From a virus: 38,899 nucleotides of DNA. Both the position numbers and the translations under genes were made by a program. This document shows, piece after piece, positions 26,210 through 32,855 of the stretch (positions within the stretch are counted from its first letter, which is position 1; each line of letters opens with the position of its first letter). The notes beneath the pieces were generated by a model that was not told the origin of the DNA, did not search any database, and worked only from the letters and a program-made list of their open reading frames with translations. The DNA lies in IMG/VR virus record IMGVR_UViG_3300044511_000044, positions 1-38,899 of that record; one strand, 5' to 3'.

Positions 26210-27675
26210 TTCATACCCTGCGCCCAAGTAACCTTGCCGCGCTCGTAGTTGACGGTCACTGCCGTCGTGTGCGTCACGGCCTTCCATGTCGCAGCAGCAC
26301 TGGAGCCGTAGCCGCTCTTCTTCCAACTGGAGAACGGCATGTGTGATTCGGCGGCAATTGAGCCACCGTTGATGTAGATCATGCCAGCCGTGCAACGGTT
26401 GACGATCTCACGGTGTTTCCTGAAGTCGTCCGTAATAACACCGAGGGCCAGCCCATAGTCCGTGTCGTTGTACTTGGCGATCACATCGTCAAGATCGTCG
26501 AACGGAATCAGAGCGACGTGAGGCCCAAAGACCTCTTCCTTAAGGAATCGCTTGTCGCTCCATTCGCACTGATAGACATGCGGCGTTAGGTAGAAGCCCT
26601 TGCGGTTGACGGGCAAGCCTTCAATGAGCACTTTCACATCGGGGTCTGTCTGAGTCAAGATGTTGTACTCGCGGACCCGCTGCATGTGTTCTGCGGAAAT
26701 CAACGGGCCATAGAAGGCGTCGTCATCGGCCATTGGATCGCCGGGATGCACCTTGTCTCGGACACGCTGCACGAAGTCTTCTTTGAACCCCTCGAATACG
26801 TCTCGTTGGACGAAGATGCGACCAGAGGAAACGCACCGCTGACCACTCAGCTTGAACGCTGAAGCGACACACACGTCAAGGGCCAAATCGTGGCTGCCAT
26901 CATTGAACAGAATCGTGGAAGACTTCGAACCACACTCGATGCTGGCAGTCTTGCCGAAGCAGTCGGCACAATGGCGGCGGATGTCTTGGGCAACCTCGGC
27001 GCTTCCGGTGAAGAGGATCACATCTACGCTGCTACGGACCAGTGCGGCTCCTGTGCTGCCATCTCCATGTACGAGATTGAAGACACCGGGAGGGAAGCCC
27101 GCCTCAAGATAGAGTTGCCACGCCATGTCGTTGACCATTGGAGTGAGTTCTGAGGGTTTGTGGACAACAGTATTTCCTTCAAGCAGAGCAGGACCAGCGC
27201 TCCAAAAGCTCCCGATGGCGAAAGGAAAATTCCACGGGCTAATGATAGCCACCACACCACGCGGTTTGCGAATAACATAAGCATCCTTTGTTTCAAGTTC
27301 AGAGGAATAGACCTCGCCAAAGGGCTGACGCCCCATTGCAGCGACGGTCTGGCACATGTGAAGGGCCTCGATGACTTCGGCGTGTGATTCGTTAAGATTC
27401 TTCCCTGTCTCAATCGAGATTACATCCCGAAGGTTCTCATGGTCTCGCTTGATTAGCTGAGCGAGATTGTCGAACAAGTCAGCCCGCTTGATTCGGCTCA
27501 TTCTGGCCCATTCCGGTTGGGCGGCACGGGCGGCGGACACGGCATTGCACACGGTCTCGTTATCAGAGATCGGGAATTGACCGTAGACTTCTTCGTTTGC
27601 TGGGTTGATTGCGTCGAAATGTGGCACTGATTGGTTAATCATCATGCCGTTTATGAAATTCCATCCTGTGTACAT
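26206..27675 (-). CDS. NAD(P)-dependent aldehyde dehydrogenase
   Basis: A 489-residue protein, full length for the superfamily. Visible hallmarks are the SPWNFPFAIG cofactor segment, KPSELTP, the FTGSAEV turn, the general-base glutamate Glu247 in SIECGSKSS (the usual ELGGKS with three changes), the catalytic cysteine Cys281 in SGQRCVSSGR, and EEVFGPHVALIPF with a C-terminal PFSSWKKSGYG. All key residues are present, so it is probably active. It oxidises an aldehyde to an acid with NAD(P)+; the spacing resembles succinate-semialdehyde/betaine-type members, but the substrate cannot be read. AGGAGGG lies 5 bases before the ATG. It heads the part of the minus-strand cluster in which stops and starts overlap. 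ALDH genes are very rare in phages. Confidence 0.92.
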   Translation of the reverse strand: MYTGWNFINGMMINQSVPHFDAINPANEEVYGQFPISDNETVCNAVSAARAAQPEWARMSRIKRADLFDNLAQLIKRDHENLRDVISIETGKNLNESHAEVIEALHMCQTVAAMGRQPFGEVYSSELETKDAYVIRKPRGVVAIISPWNFPFAIGSFWSAGPALLEGNTVVHKPSELTPMVNDMAWQLYLEAGFPPGVFNLVHGDGSTGAALVRSSVDVILFTGSAEVAQDIRRHCADCFGKTASIECGSKSSTILFNDGSHDLALDVCVASAFKLSGQRCVSSGRIFVQRDVFEGFKEDFVQRVRDKVHPGDPMADDDAFYGPLISAEHMQRVREYNILTQTDPDVKVLIEGLPVNRKGFYLTPHVYQCEWSDKRFLKEEVFGPHVALIPFDDLDDVIAKYNDTDYGLALGVITDDFRKHREIVNRCTAGMIYINGGSIAAESHMPFSSWKKSGYGSSAAATWKAVTHTTAVTVNYERGKVTWAQGMK

Positions 27676-27746
27676 GAAACCCTCCTAGATCTGGCATTTT
27701 AGCTACAGAAATGCTTGCTTGCAAGCCTTCTTAACTAAGAGAGTGT

Positions 27747-28109
27747 TTATCCTTTGCCTTTTCTCAGCATGGTCTTCTTAACCTCGCAAGAACTGGTATT
27801 AGCAACCGGTGCTTTCGCATAAGCAGCCATGTGCAAAATTGGGCAGGCACCCATAGGTAAGTCAATGTAACCACGCCCTTTGAGGCGTTCGCGGAGTTCT
27901 TCGAAGTCTGAGGCGGTTTCTACCCACGGCTCGAAGAGCATTCTGTTTTCAAAGATGATTTGCTGGATATTACGCTCCCAGATCTGGGGCAACTTCAAGA
28001 TAGAGAGATCCGTCAGCTTCGACGTTACTATCGACTCGCTCTGAAGCACTGTGATCAGTTTGATCCCCTTCTTGCTCCTGCTCGCCAAATACAAATACAG
28101 CCTCTTCAT
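27747..28109 (-). CDS. Small basic protein, unknown
   Basis: A 120-residue protein. ATG 28109 has AAGGAG at the right distance, and two in-frame stops (TGATGA) stand directly before it, so this start is firm. Its start lies inside the end of the gene from 28230, in another frame, over about 140 bases. The sequence has a helical core (FEELRERLKGRGYIDLPMGA), then CPILHMAAYAKAP and a basic C-terminus (CEVKKTMLRKGKG). No known family is recognised. Confidence 0.6.
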   Translation of the reverse strand: MKRLYLYLASRSKKGIKLITVLQSESIVTSKLTDLSILKLPQIWERNIQQIIFENRMLFEPWVETASDFEELRERLKGRGYIDLPMGACPILHMAAYAKAPVANTSSCEVKKTMLRKGKG

Positions 28110-28230
28110 TCATCACTCCTTCAAGTAGGACTTCTAATAAGATCTGGGCATATACGTCGCCACCAAAGATGTCAAAAAGTGACCTGATGGTCGAGATGCC
28201 AAGTACAGTTTTCTCTCGGTCGGTGCTCAT
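27970..28230 (-). CDS. Small acidic protein, unknown, overlapping the next gene
   Basis: An 86-residue protein read from ATG 28230. The first 45 residues (STIRSLFDIFGGDVYAQILL) look like a real amphipathic helix region; the last 40 are Glu/Asp-rich. It shares about 140 bases with the gene starting at 28109 in a different frame. No ribosome site precedes the ATG, only 11 bases from the divergent gene. It may be a short genuine gene whose translation feeds the downstream start, or a partial artefact. Confidence 0.4.
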   Translation of the reverse strand: MSTDREKTVLGISTIRSLFDIFGGDVYAQILLEVLLEGVMNEEAVFVFGEQEQEGDQTDHSASERVDSNVEADGSLYLEVAPDLGA

Positions 28231-28241
28231 ATACGATAGTT

Positions 28242-28853
28242 ATGATGGAGTTCAGCAAATACGCAAAGATCAAGGACCATTACTGCCTCTGTTACTTCGG
28301 GGCCTGTAGTGAGCACCTACTTCAGTTGCGGCTTCTTAAACCAGTAGTGGAAGCACATTTTCCCGGCCTGAAGTTACACTTCGGGTGCCGCGATGATCGA
28401 GCCCATATCTTGGAAGGCTGCGAAGGTGTCCTCAAAATATCAGAACTTAAGGTGAGGCGATATGATTTTGCCCACATCAAAGAAGTCAGGTTCAACGGAA
28501 CAACGCACCCTGTCGAGGACTTTCTCAAGGAATGCGGCATCACACAATTCGTAGTACGCTGGGATGTGGAAGAATCGCACACAGCCAAGTGTGTGATCAT
28601 CACTCATGCGGAATACCCAACTAAGTCTCTCGAACGGCATCAGGTAGACAGTCTCAAGCGGCTCGCTAAGGAACAAGGTTTCGAACCACAGGTTGATGTT
28701 GACACCACCGGGGCGGGTCTTGTAATGGGCGTGGAAAGCTATGGCTTATTCGATGCTGCGGCAAAAGGAATTCGCACAAGGTTACTCCCAACTGGACTTG
28801 GTACACGACTCTACAAGGGCATGTTTCCCAAAGGCGAAGTAATGAGTTTATGA
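28242..28853 (+). CDS. GT9-like glycosyltransferase, short
   Basis: A 203-residue protein. The opening YCLCYFGACSEHLLQLRLLK, then VVEAHFPGLKLHFGCRDD, resembles the N-terminal domain of heptosyltransferase-type (GT9) enzymes. The end GLVMGVESYGLFDAAAKGIR, then LLPTGLGTRLYKGMFPKG, resembles their C-terminal substrate loop. It is much shorter than the usual 330-350 residues, so part of the donor domain seems lost. A second, full-length relative lies at 30064. No ribosome site precedes either ATG (28242 or 28245), so the start is uncertain. Confidence 0.5.
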   Translation: MMEFSKYAKIKDHYCLCYFGACSEHLLQLRLLKPVVEAHFPGLKLHFGCRDDRAHILEGCEGVLKISELKVRRYDFAHIKEVRFNGTTHPVEDFLKECGITQFVVRWDVEESHTAKCVIITHAEYPTKSLERHQVDSLKRLAKEQGFEPQVDVDTTGAGLVMGVESYGLFDAAAKGIRTRLLPTGLGTRLYKGMFPKGEVMSL

Positions 28854-28881
28854 AAAGGAGAAGTTCATACTATGTTACAGC

Positions 28882-29334
28882 ATGGCAAGAAGATTTACAG
28901 ACGCAGTAGAAAACAGAATAGCTAAGCACTATCAACAAGGATTTAGCCTCCAACAACTAGCTGAGCGGTTCAAGTGCAATAACCGAACAGTGAAGAATGC
29001 GCTCATCAGGCAGAATGTCCAAGTCAGAAGAATGGGCGCACCGTCGAAGGGCGGCAAGCTTCATCTGGCAGGATACATCTACATCAGGCCAGATTCAGAC
29101 GATCCGTTTCACTGTATGGTCAATAGTTCTGGGTATGTTGCACAGCACCGATACGTTCTAGCCAAACATCTGAACCGAGCGTTAGAAAAACATGAGACGG
29201 TTCATCATATCGACGGCGACAGAAAGAACAACGCCATTTCTAACCTTCAACTCCGCTCTTCTTCTCTTGGCCCCGGAGTGGTACATGTTTGTCTAAACTG
29301 TGGGTCGCAGAATATCAAGGCGCTGCATATCTAA
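28882..29334 (+). CDS. HNH endonuclease with N-terminal HTH
   Basis: A 150-residue basic protein. Residues 1-45 form a helix-turn-helix-like segment (GFSLQQLAERFKCNNRTVKN). The HNH core follows: QHRYVLAKHLNRALEKHETV, then HHIDGDRKNN with the paired histidines at residues 108-109, then a zinc-type CLNCGSQNI ending. This is the HNH_3-like layout common in phage free-standing homing endonucleases. The AAAAGGAGAAG site at 28854-28864 is better spaced for a different ATG at 28872, which opens a 17-codon reading frame across the true start; the HNH start at 28882 may thus be reached by coupling. It lies between a glycosyltransferase and a probable virion gene. Confidence 0.85.
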   Translation: MARRFTDAVENRIAKHYQQGFSLQQLAERFKCNNRTVKNALIRQNVQVRRMGAPSKGGKLHLAGYIYIRPDSDDPFHCMVNSSGYVAQHRYVLAKHLNRALEKHETVHHIDGDRKNNAISNLQLRSSSLGPGVVHVCLNCGSQNIKALHI

Positions 29335-29378
29335 GTGTGACGAACGACACTAGACTCCAAACCTAAGACGAGGCACAC

Positions 29379-29987
29379 ATGTCCGTATTTCAGGTACAAC
29401 TCCAAAACGTGGATCAAGGTCTGCTTGACCTCGACCCATCATCCCACCCGTTGGCTTTGGGTCAGTCGGCGACTTACGGTAGACTAGGTTCGCCGTTCAC
29501 GACTTCCAAGCAACGTCAGATCTGGGTCGCTGGCCCAAATCGCCGCTACCGTCTGTTGAAGGACGGTGACTCGTTCACCGACTGCAACTACTGGAAGCAG
29601 TTCGCATACCCACAGGTTCCGCTCGACCGCGCCTTCATTAAGGTGACGACCGACGACGGTTCTGTTTACAGTGATAACCCAGAAGAGAACGTCTTCACAA
29701 AGGGTGCTACTGTCGTCCTGACGACCAACTACGCCAACACCGTCATCGACTTTGTGACGACCTACGGTGGACCGGCTCGGTTCCTCAGCGTGCAGAACCT
29801 CGACGCCTCCATCGCCATCTTTGGCGAATTGAATGGCGACACCAACGTCACGTTCCGAGTGAACGCTGGCGAGACCATGATGTTCAATCAAGGCGACATG
29901 GTAATTACTCTGTTGAGACTTAAGGGTGCGTCCGGTACGCCTTCGGCAAGCTGGATCGCCGCCGTCAAGAGCACTTGCAACAGCTAA
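29379..29987 (+). CDS. Probable abundant virion protein, unknown
   Basis: A 202-residue protein with a beta-rich, Asn/Thr/Gly/Val-rich composition (VTTYGGPARFLSVQNLDASI, FRVNAGETMMFNQGDMVITL), which looks like a decoration, collar or fibre-tip domain. It is not a known enzyme. It is followed within 25 bases by a strong rho-independent terminator and preceded by a spacer of 44 bases, so it may be a monocistronic, highly transcribed gene. The codon choice appears more selective (repeated GAC, ACC, AAC, GTC) than in flanking genes. I could not match it to a family. The high-expression reading is inference. Confidence 0.5.
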   Translation: MSVFQVQLQNVDQGLLDLDPSSHPLALGQSATYGRLGSPFTTSKQRQIWVAGPNRRYRLLKDGDSFTDCNYWKQFAYPQVPLDRAFIKVTTDDGSVYSDNPEENVFTKGATVVLTTNYANTVIDFVTTYGGPARFLSVQNLDASIAIFGELNGDTNVTFRVNAGETMMFNQGDMVITLLRLKGASGTPSASWIAAVKSTCNS

Positions 29988-30010
29988 CCTACTGTAAAAC
30001 GACTTTCGTG

Positions 30011-30042
30011 GAAGCCGGGGCTTGCGTCCCGGCTTCTTTTTT
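30011..30042 (+). terminator. Rho-independent terminator
   Basis: A perfect 9-bp stem GAAGCCGGG (30011-30019) and CCCGGCTTC (30028-30036) with an 8-base loop, followed at once by six T. It ends the 202-residue gene and separates it from the GT9 gene. Confidence 0.93.
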
Positions 30043-30063
30043 GCGCCGACACTATCATAGGAC

Positions 30064-31068
30064 ATGCCAGTCATTCGATCTAAGGTCGTCAGTCGTAAAT
30101 TTCAAGAAGCCCGCCCGGAGAAGATTGTCCGCACAGTGGGCCTCAAAGACTTCTATCATAAACGGAACCGTATTCTCATTACCCGAGCCTGCGGCGGCTT
30201 GGGCGACATCCTGATGCACCGCATGATGTTCGAGGACTTCAAGCGGTTGATGCCAGATGCCGAGATCCACTTCTGTTGCCCAAAGTATTATCATGACGCC
30301 CTAAGAGACCACCCGTTCATCGACCGTTTGTTCGACGTGGATGAAGCCAACCGAGACGACTACATCATCTCCTACAACACCACAACGGCTTGTGGTCGTG
30401 CTGAGATGAAGCTAGCGCCATTCTCGGGGCCAAACCGAAGCGACATCTGGGCGGCTCACTGCGGCCTGATCTTAACCAAGCACAACATGCACATTCGCAT
30501 GACTGACGAGGAAAAAGTTGATGGTAAGCGGTTGTTGGAAGAACACCGCGAGCGACCGGGGCCAATCTGCCTAATTGCGCCGGTGTCTGCCATGCAGAAC
30601 AAGAACTTACTGGAACACCAGTTGGTCGGGCTGGTTCAAGGGGTCCGCGAGCGGGGCCTGTGCCCTGTGGCAATCCATAACACCCCGATCCCCATTGCCT
30701 TGAAGAATGATGTGCCAACGGTCGTAGAGAACAAGCTGCGGCGGTGGATGGGCGCAATTGACCAAGCGGACTATGTGGTCAGCGTAGACACATCTGTCTT
30801 CCACTGTGCGGGCGGGATGGGCAAACCATTGGTGGGCATCTTTACATTTGCAGACGGTATGGCCTATGGTGCCCACTATGACTTTTTCCTTGTCCAGAGG
30901 CATCGAAAGACCGACCCCACATGGACCTGTGGCCCTTGTTACAATTGGGGTGCGTGCCCCAAGACTAAGGACAACCCAAAACCCTGCCTCACTGAAATCA
31001 CCGCAGAAATGATACTAGCTGAGGTAGATAGGATGATGGCAAAATGGCCCATGCCTAACTCTACTTAA
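30064..31068 (+). CDS. Glycosyltransferase family 9 (heptosyltransferase-like)
   Basis: A 334-residue protein, the usual GT9 length. It has the N-terminal loop GGLGDILMHRMMFEDFKRLM, then EIHFCCPKYYHDALRDHPFI, and the donor-site segment DYVVSVDTSVFHCAGGMGKP, then LVGIFTFAD near residues 238-262. That matches the family's VGxDTGxxHlAaAhGxPxhxhF motif. The C-terminus is unusual: CGPCYNWGACPKTKDNPKPC has four cysteines that may bind a metal. Such enzymes transfer a sugar from a nucleotide donor to a glycan; the acceptor could be host LPS or a virion protein. The gene opens about 20 bases after a strong terminator, so it probably has its own promoter in that gap. Confidence 0.8.
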   Translation: MPVIRSKVVSRKFQEARPEKIVRTVGLKDFYHKRNRILITRACGGLGDILMHRMMFEDFKRLMPDAEIHFCCPKYYHDALRDHPFIDRLFDVDEANRDDYIISYNTTTACGRAEMKLAPFSGPNRSDIWAAHCGLILTKHNMHIRMTDEEKVDGKRLLEEHRERPGPICLIAPVSAMQNKNLLEHQLVGLVQGVRERGLCPVAIHNTPIPIALKNDVPTVVENKLRRWMGAIDQADYVVSVDTSVFHCAGGMGKPLVGIFTFADGMAYGAHYDFFLVQRHRKTDPTWTCGPCYNWGACPKTKDNPKPCLTEITAEMILAEVDRMMAKWPMPNST

Positions 31069-31077
31069 GGATAGACA

Positions 31078-31302
31078 ATGCCGCAACTGATCAAGCCAAC
31101 AGCTAAGGTTCTTCTGGTTCCCCGAGAGGGCGAACTTGAGATCACTGTGAACATCAACATTACCGTTGATGGCAAGGTCAGTGCCAGCGTAGAGAATGCA
31201 ACCATTTTAAGTGAGGAGCGAGAAATAGAAGAAAAGGCTCCCCACATCATCCCAGACTTCTCGTCTGGACTCAAGCTTAACTTTGGTAAGAAGGAGGGAT
31301 AA
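31078..31302 (+). CDS. Small protein upstream of actin-like gene, unknown
   Basis: A 74-residue protein (KVLLVPREGELEITVNINIT, then acidic and Pro-rich segments, then LKLNFGKKEG). It starts nine bases after the GT9 stop. Its last codons overlap the AAGGAGGG that serves the next gene, 4 bases from that ATG, so the two are probably co-translated. Many actin-like plasmid and phage filament genes have a small neighbouring DNA-binding partner; this one has no clear HTH, so the link is only positional. Confidence 0.55.
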   Translation: MPQLIKPTAKVLLVPREGELEITVNINITVDGKVSASVENATILSEEREIEEKAPHIIPDFSSGLKLNFGKKEG

Positions 31303-31306
31303 CATC

Positions 31307-32320
31307 ATGGCAATTGGATTTGACGTGGGAACCTACAATCTAGTGTGCTGCAAGAGGAATGACAAGGGTGACTTCTTGTACAAAAGGGAAGTCAACGCCT
31401 TCCTCGAAATGCCGCTGGACAACGACTTCGTGTTCAACATGATGAAGATGGCCGGTGTGCCCCTCATCCACCGCGAAGACGCCAACATCGCATACGCCCT
31501 CGGTGAAGCTGCTGTAAACATGGCCTACACCATGACTCAGCTTGACTTGAAGCGACCTATGAAAGACGGTTGCGTCAACCCGAAGGAACAAGACGCCTTC
31601 CAGATCATGAACATTATGGTTCACAGTATGCTGGACGATGTGTCGCATGACAAGCCTGTTTTGTGCTACAGCGTGCCCGCTAACGCCATCAACGCCGAGA
31701 CGGACGCCGACTATCACAGAAAGATCCTTGAGGCTATCTTCAAAGCATTCAAGTCGGACAAGGGCTTCACTGTAGATGCTCGCCCGATCAACGAAGGCAT
31801 GGCTCTGGTGTATGCCGAGCTTAAGGAAAAGATGTTCACGGGCATCGGAGTTAGCTGCGGCGCTGGCATGGTCAACGTCGCCTTCTCGATGTTCGGTGCT
31901 CCTGTCTTCACCTTCTCGCTGGTCAATTCTGGCGACTGGATCGACAAGCAGGCCGCAAAAGCCACAGGCGAAACAGTCACGTACATCAACAAGACAAAGC
32001 AGAAGATTGATCTGAACAAGGAGCCAACCACGCTGGTTGATCGAGCCATCCAGACTCAGTACGAGTTGATGATCGAGAAGACCGTTGGCGGCATCAAGAA
32101 GGGTCTGGAAGCCAATAAGGACAAGAACGCCAAGCTGGAAGCTCCGGTAGACTTCGTAGTCGCTGGTGGAACCGCTTCGCCTCCGGGCTTCGACAAGCTC
32201 TTCGAGAAGCTTCTTCGACAGGCTGGTCTCCCCGTCGAGATAGGCCGCGTTATCCGCCCAGCCGACCCGCTGTACAGCGTGGCCCGTGGGTGCCTCATCG
32301 CCGCCGAAAACGCCCGCTGA
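31307..32320 (+). CDS. Actin/ParM-like ATPase
   Basis: The start ATG 31307 lies 8 bases after AAGGAGGG and gives 337 residues. Actin-fold hallmarks are visible: phosphate-1 loop GFDVGTYN at residues 4-11, the connect segment PINEGMALVYAEL near residues 159-171, phosphate-2 region GIGVSCGAGMVNVAF at 179-193, and the adenosine motif VVAGGTASPPGF at 284-295. In actins and ParM the phosphate-2 loop normally starts with an Asp (D-x-G-x-x-x); here Ser183 takes that place. Such proteins polymerise with ATP and segregate DNA or position cargo. In a phage next to terminase genes it may organise the genome or virions in the cell. Whether it still hydrolyses ATP is open. Confidence 0.78.
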   Translation: MAIGFDVGTYNLVCCKRNDKGDFLYKREVNAFLEMPLDNDFVFNMMKMAGVPLIHREDANIAYALGEAAVNMAYTMTQLDLKRPMKDGCVNPKEQDAFQIMNIMVHSMLDDVSHDKPVLCYSVPANAINAETDADYHRKILEAIFKAFKSDKGFTVDARPINEGMALVYAELKEKMFTGIGVSCGAGMVNVAFSMFGAPVFTFSLVNSGDWIDKQAAKATGETVTYINKTKQKIDLNKEPTTLVDRAIQTQYELMIEKTVGGIKKGLEANKDKNAKLEAPVDFVVAGGTASPPGFDKLFEKLLRQAGLPVEIGRVIRPADPLYSVARGCLIAAENAR

Positions 32321-32335
32321 TCTGTTACGAACAAG

Positions 32336-32376
32336 AACGGCGACACTCCTTTAACACATGAAAGAGTGTCGCCGTT
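32336..32376 (+). promoter_or_regulatory. Hairpin that encloses the HNH start codon
   Basis: A perfect 13-bp inverted repeat, AACGGCGACACTC (32336-32348) with GAGTGTCGCCGTT (32364-32376), has a 15-base loop that holds ATG 32358. There is no ribosome site between the ParM-like stop and this ATG, and no T-run after the stem, so it is not a terminator. The arm continues into the coding sequence (codons 3-7). In a transcript from the upstream gene it would lock the start region. Confidence 0.8.
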
Positions 32377-32837
32377 GTCACAACATCTTGCCGACTAATC
32401 GGTTTGGGCCAAAGAAGGGAACCAAAGACGGCCTGAGACCTATTTGTAGGTCTTGTCATGTTAAAGACAGCATTGAGAGAAGTCGAAAAATACGTCAACT
32501 AACCTTAGAGCATTACGGAGGAAATCCTCCAAAGTGCGCTTGTTGCGGCGAGTCAAACACAGAATTTCTTGTGATTGATCACATCAATGGTAACGGCAAC
32601 AAGCATAGAGAAGAGATTAAGAATTGTCCAATCCATACCCACCTTAAGGCACGCGGTTTTCCAGACGGCTACCGAGTTCTATGTGCCAACTGCAACCATT
32701 CGCTGGGGATCTGGGGATATTGCCCACACCAACTAAATTCAGGTTCAGAAAAAGTATTAAGCTGCTTACATAATGACGAACAGTTAGAGGTAGCTGTTTG
32801 TATGCAATTCAGCGAACAATCGTGTGAATTCATTTAG
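32358..32837 (+). CDS. HNH endonuclease next to terminase
   Basis: A 159-residue protein. An N-terminal zinc ribbon (CRRC at residues 4-7, CRSC at 30-33) is followed by CACCG at 60-64, then FLVIDHINGNGNKHREEI with the D-H pair at residues 74-75, and YRVLCANCNHSLG near residues 105-117. This is the full beta-beta-alpha-metal set of an HNH domain. HNH proteins often flank terminase genes, where some assist packaging cuts, while others are homing elements. The AT-rich codons and the hairpin at the start favour a homing type here. The start codon sits in the hairpin described separately. Confidence 0.87.
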   Translation: MKECRRCHNILPTNRFGPKKGTKDGLRPICRSCHVKDSIERSRKIRQLTLEHYGGNPPKCACCGESNTEFLVIDHINGNGNKHREEIKNCPIHTHLKARGFPDGYRVLCANCNHSLGIWGYCPHQLNSGSEKVLSCLHNDEQLEVAVCMQFSEQSCEFI

Positions 32838-32855
32838 GTAACAGAAAGGGTAATC

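Noticed and set aside
26210-26395. Upstream extension of the small gene ending at 25820
   Set aside because: It lies in the wrong frame of the ALDH gene with a Trp/Arg/His-rich reading; ATG 26209 overlaps the ALDH stop as ATGA.
27700-27735. Short palindrome GCTTGCAAGC downstream of the minus-strand gene ending at 27747
   Set aside because: The stem is only about five pairs and no clear T-run follows on either strand, so I do not call a terminator.
32336-32376. Reading the 13-bp hairpin as the terminator of the actin-like gene
   Set aside because: No run of T follows the stem; its right arm is inside the HNH coding sequence.
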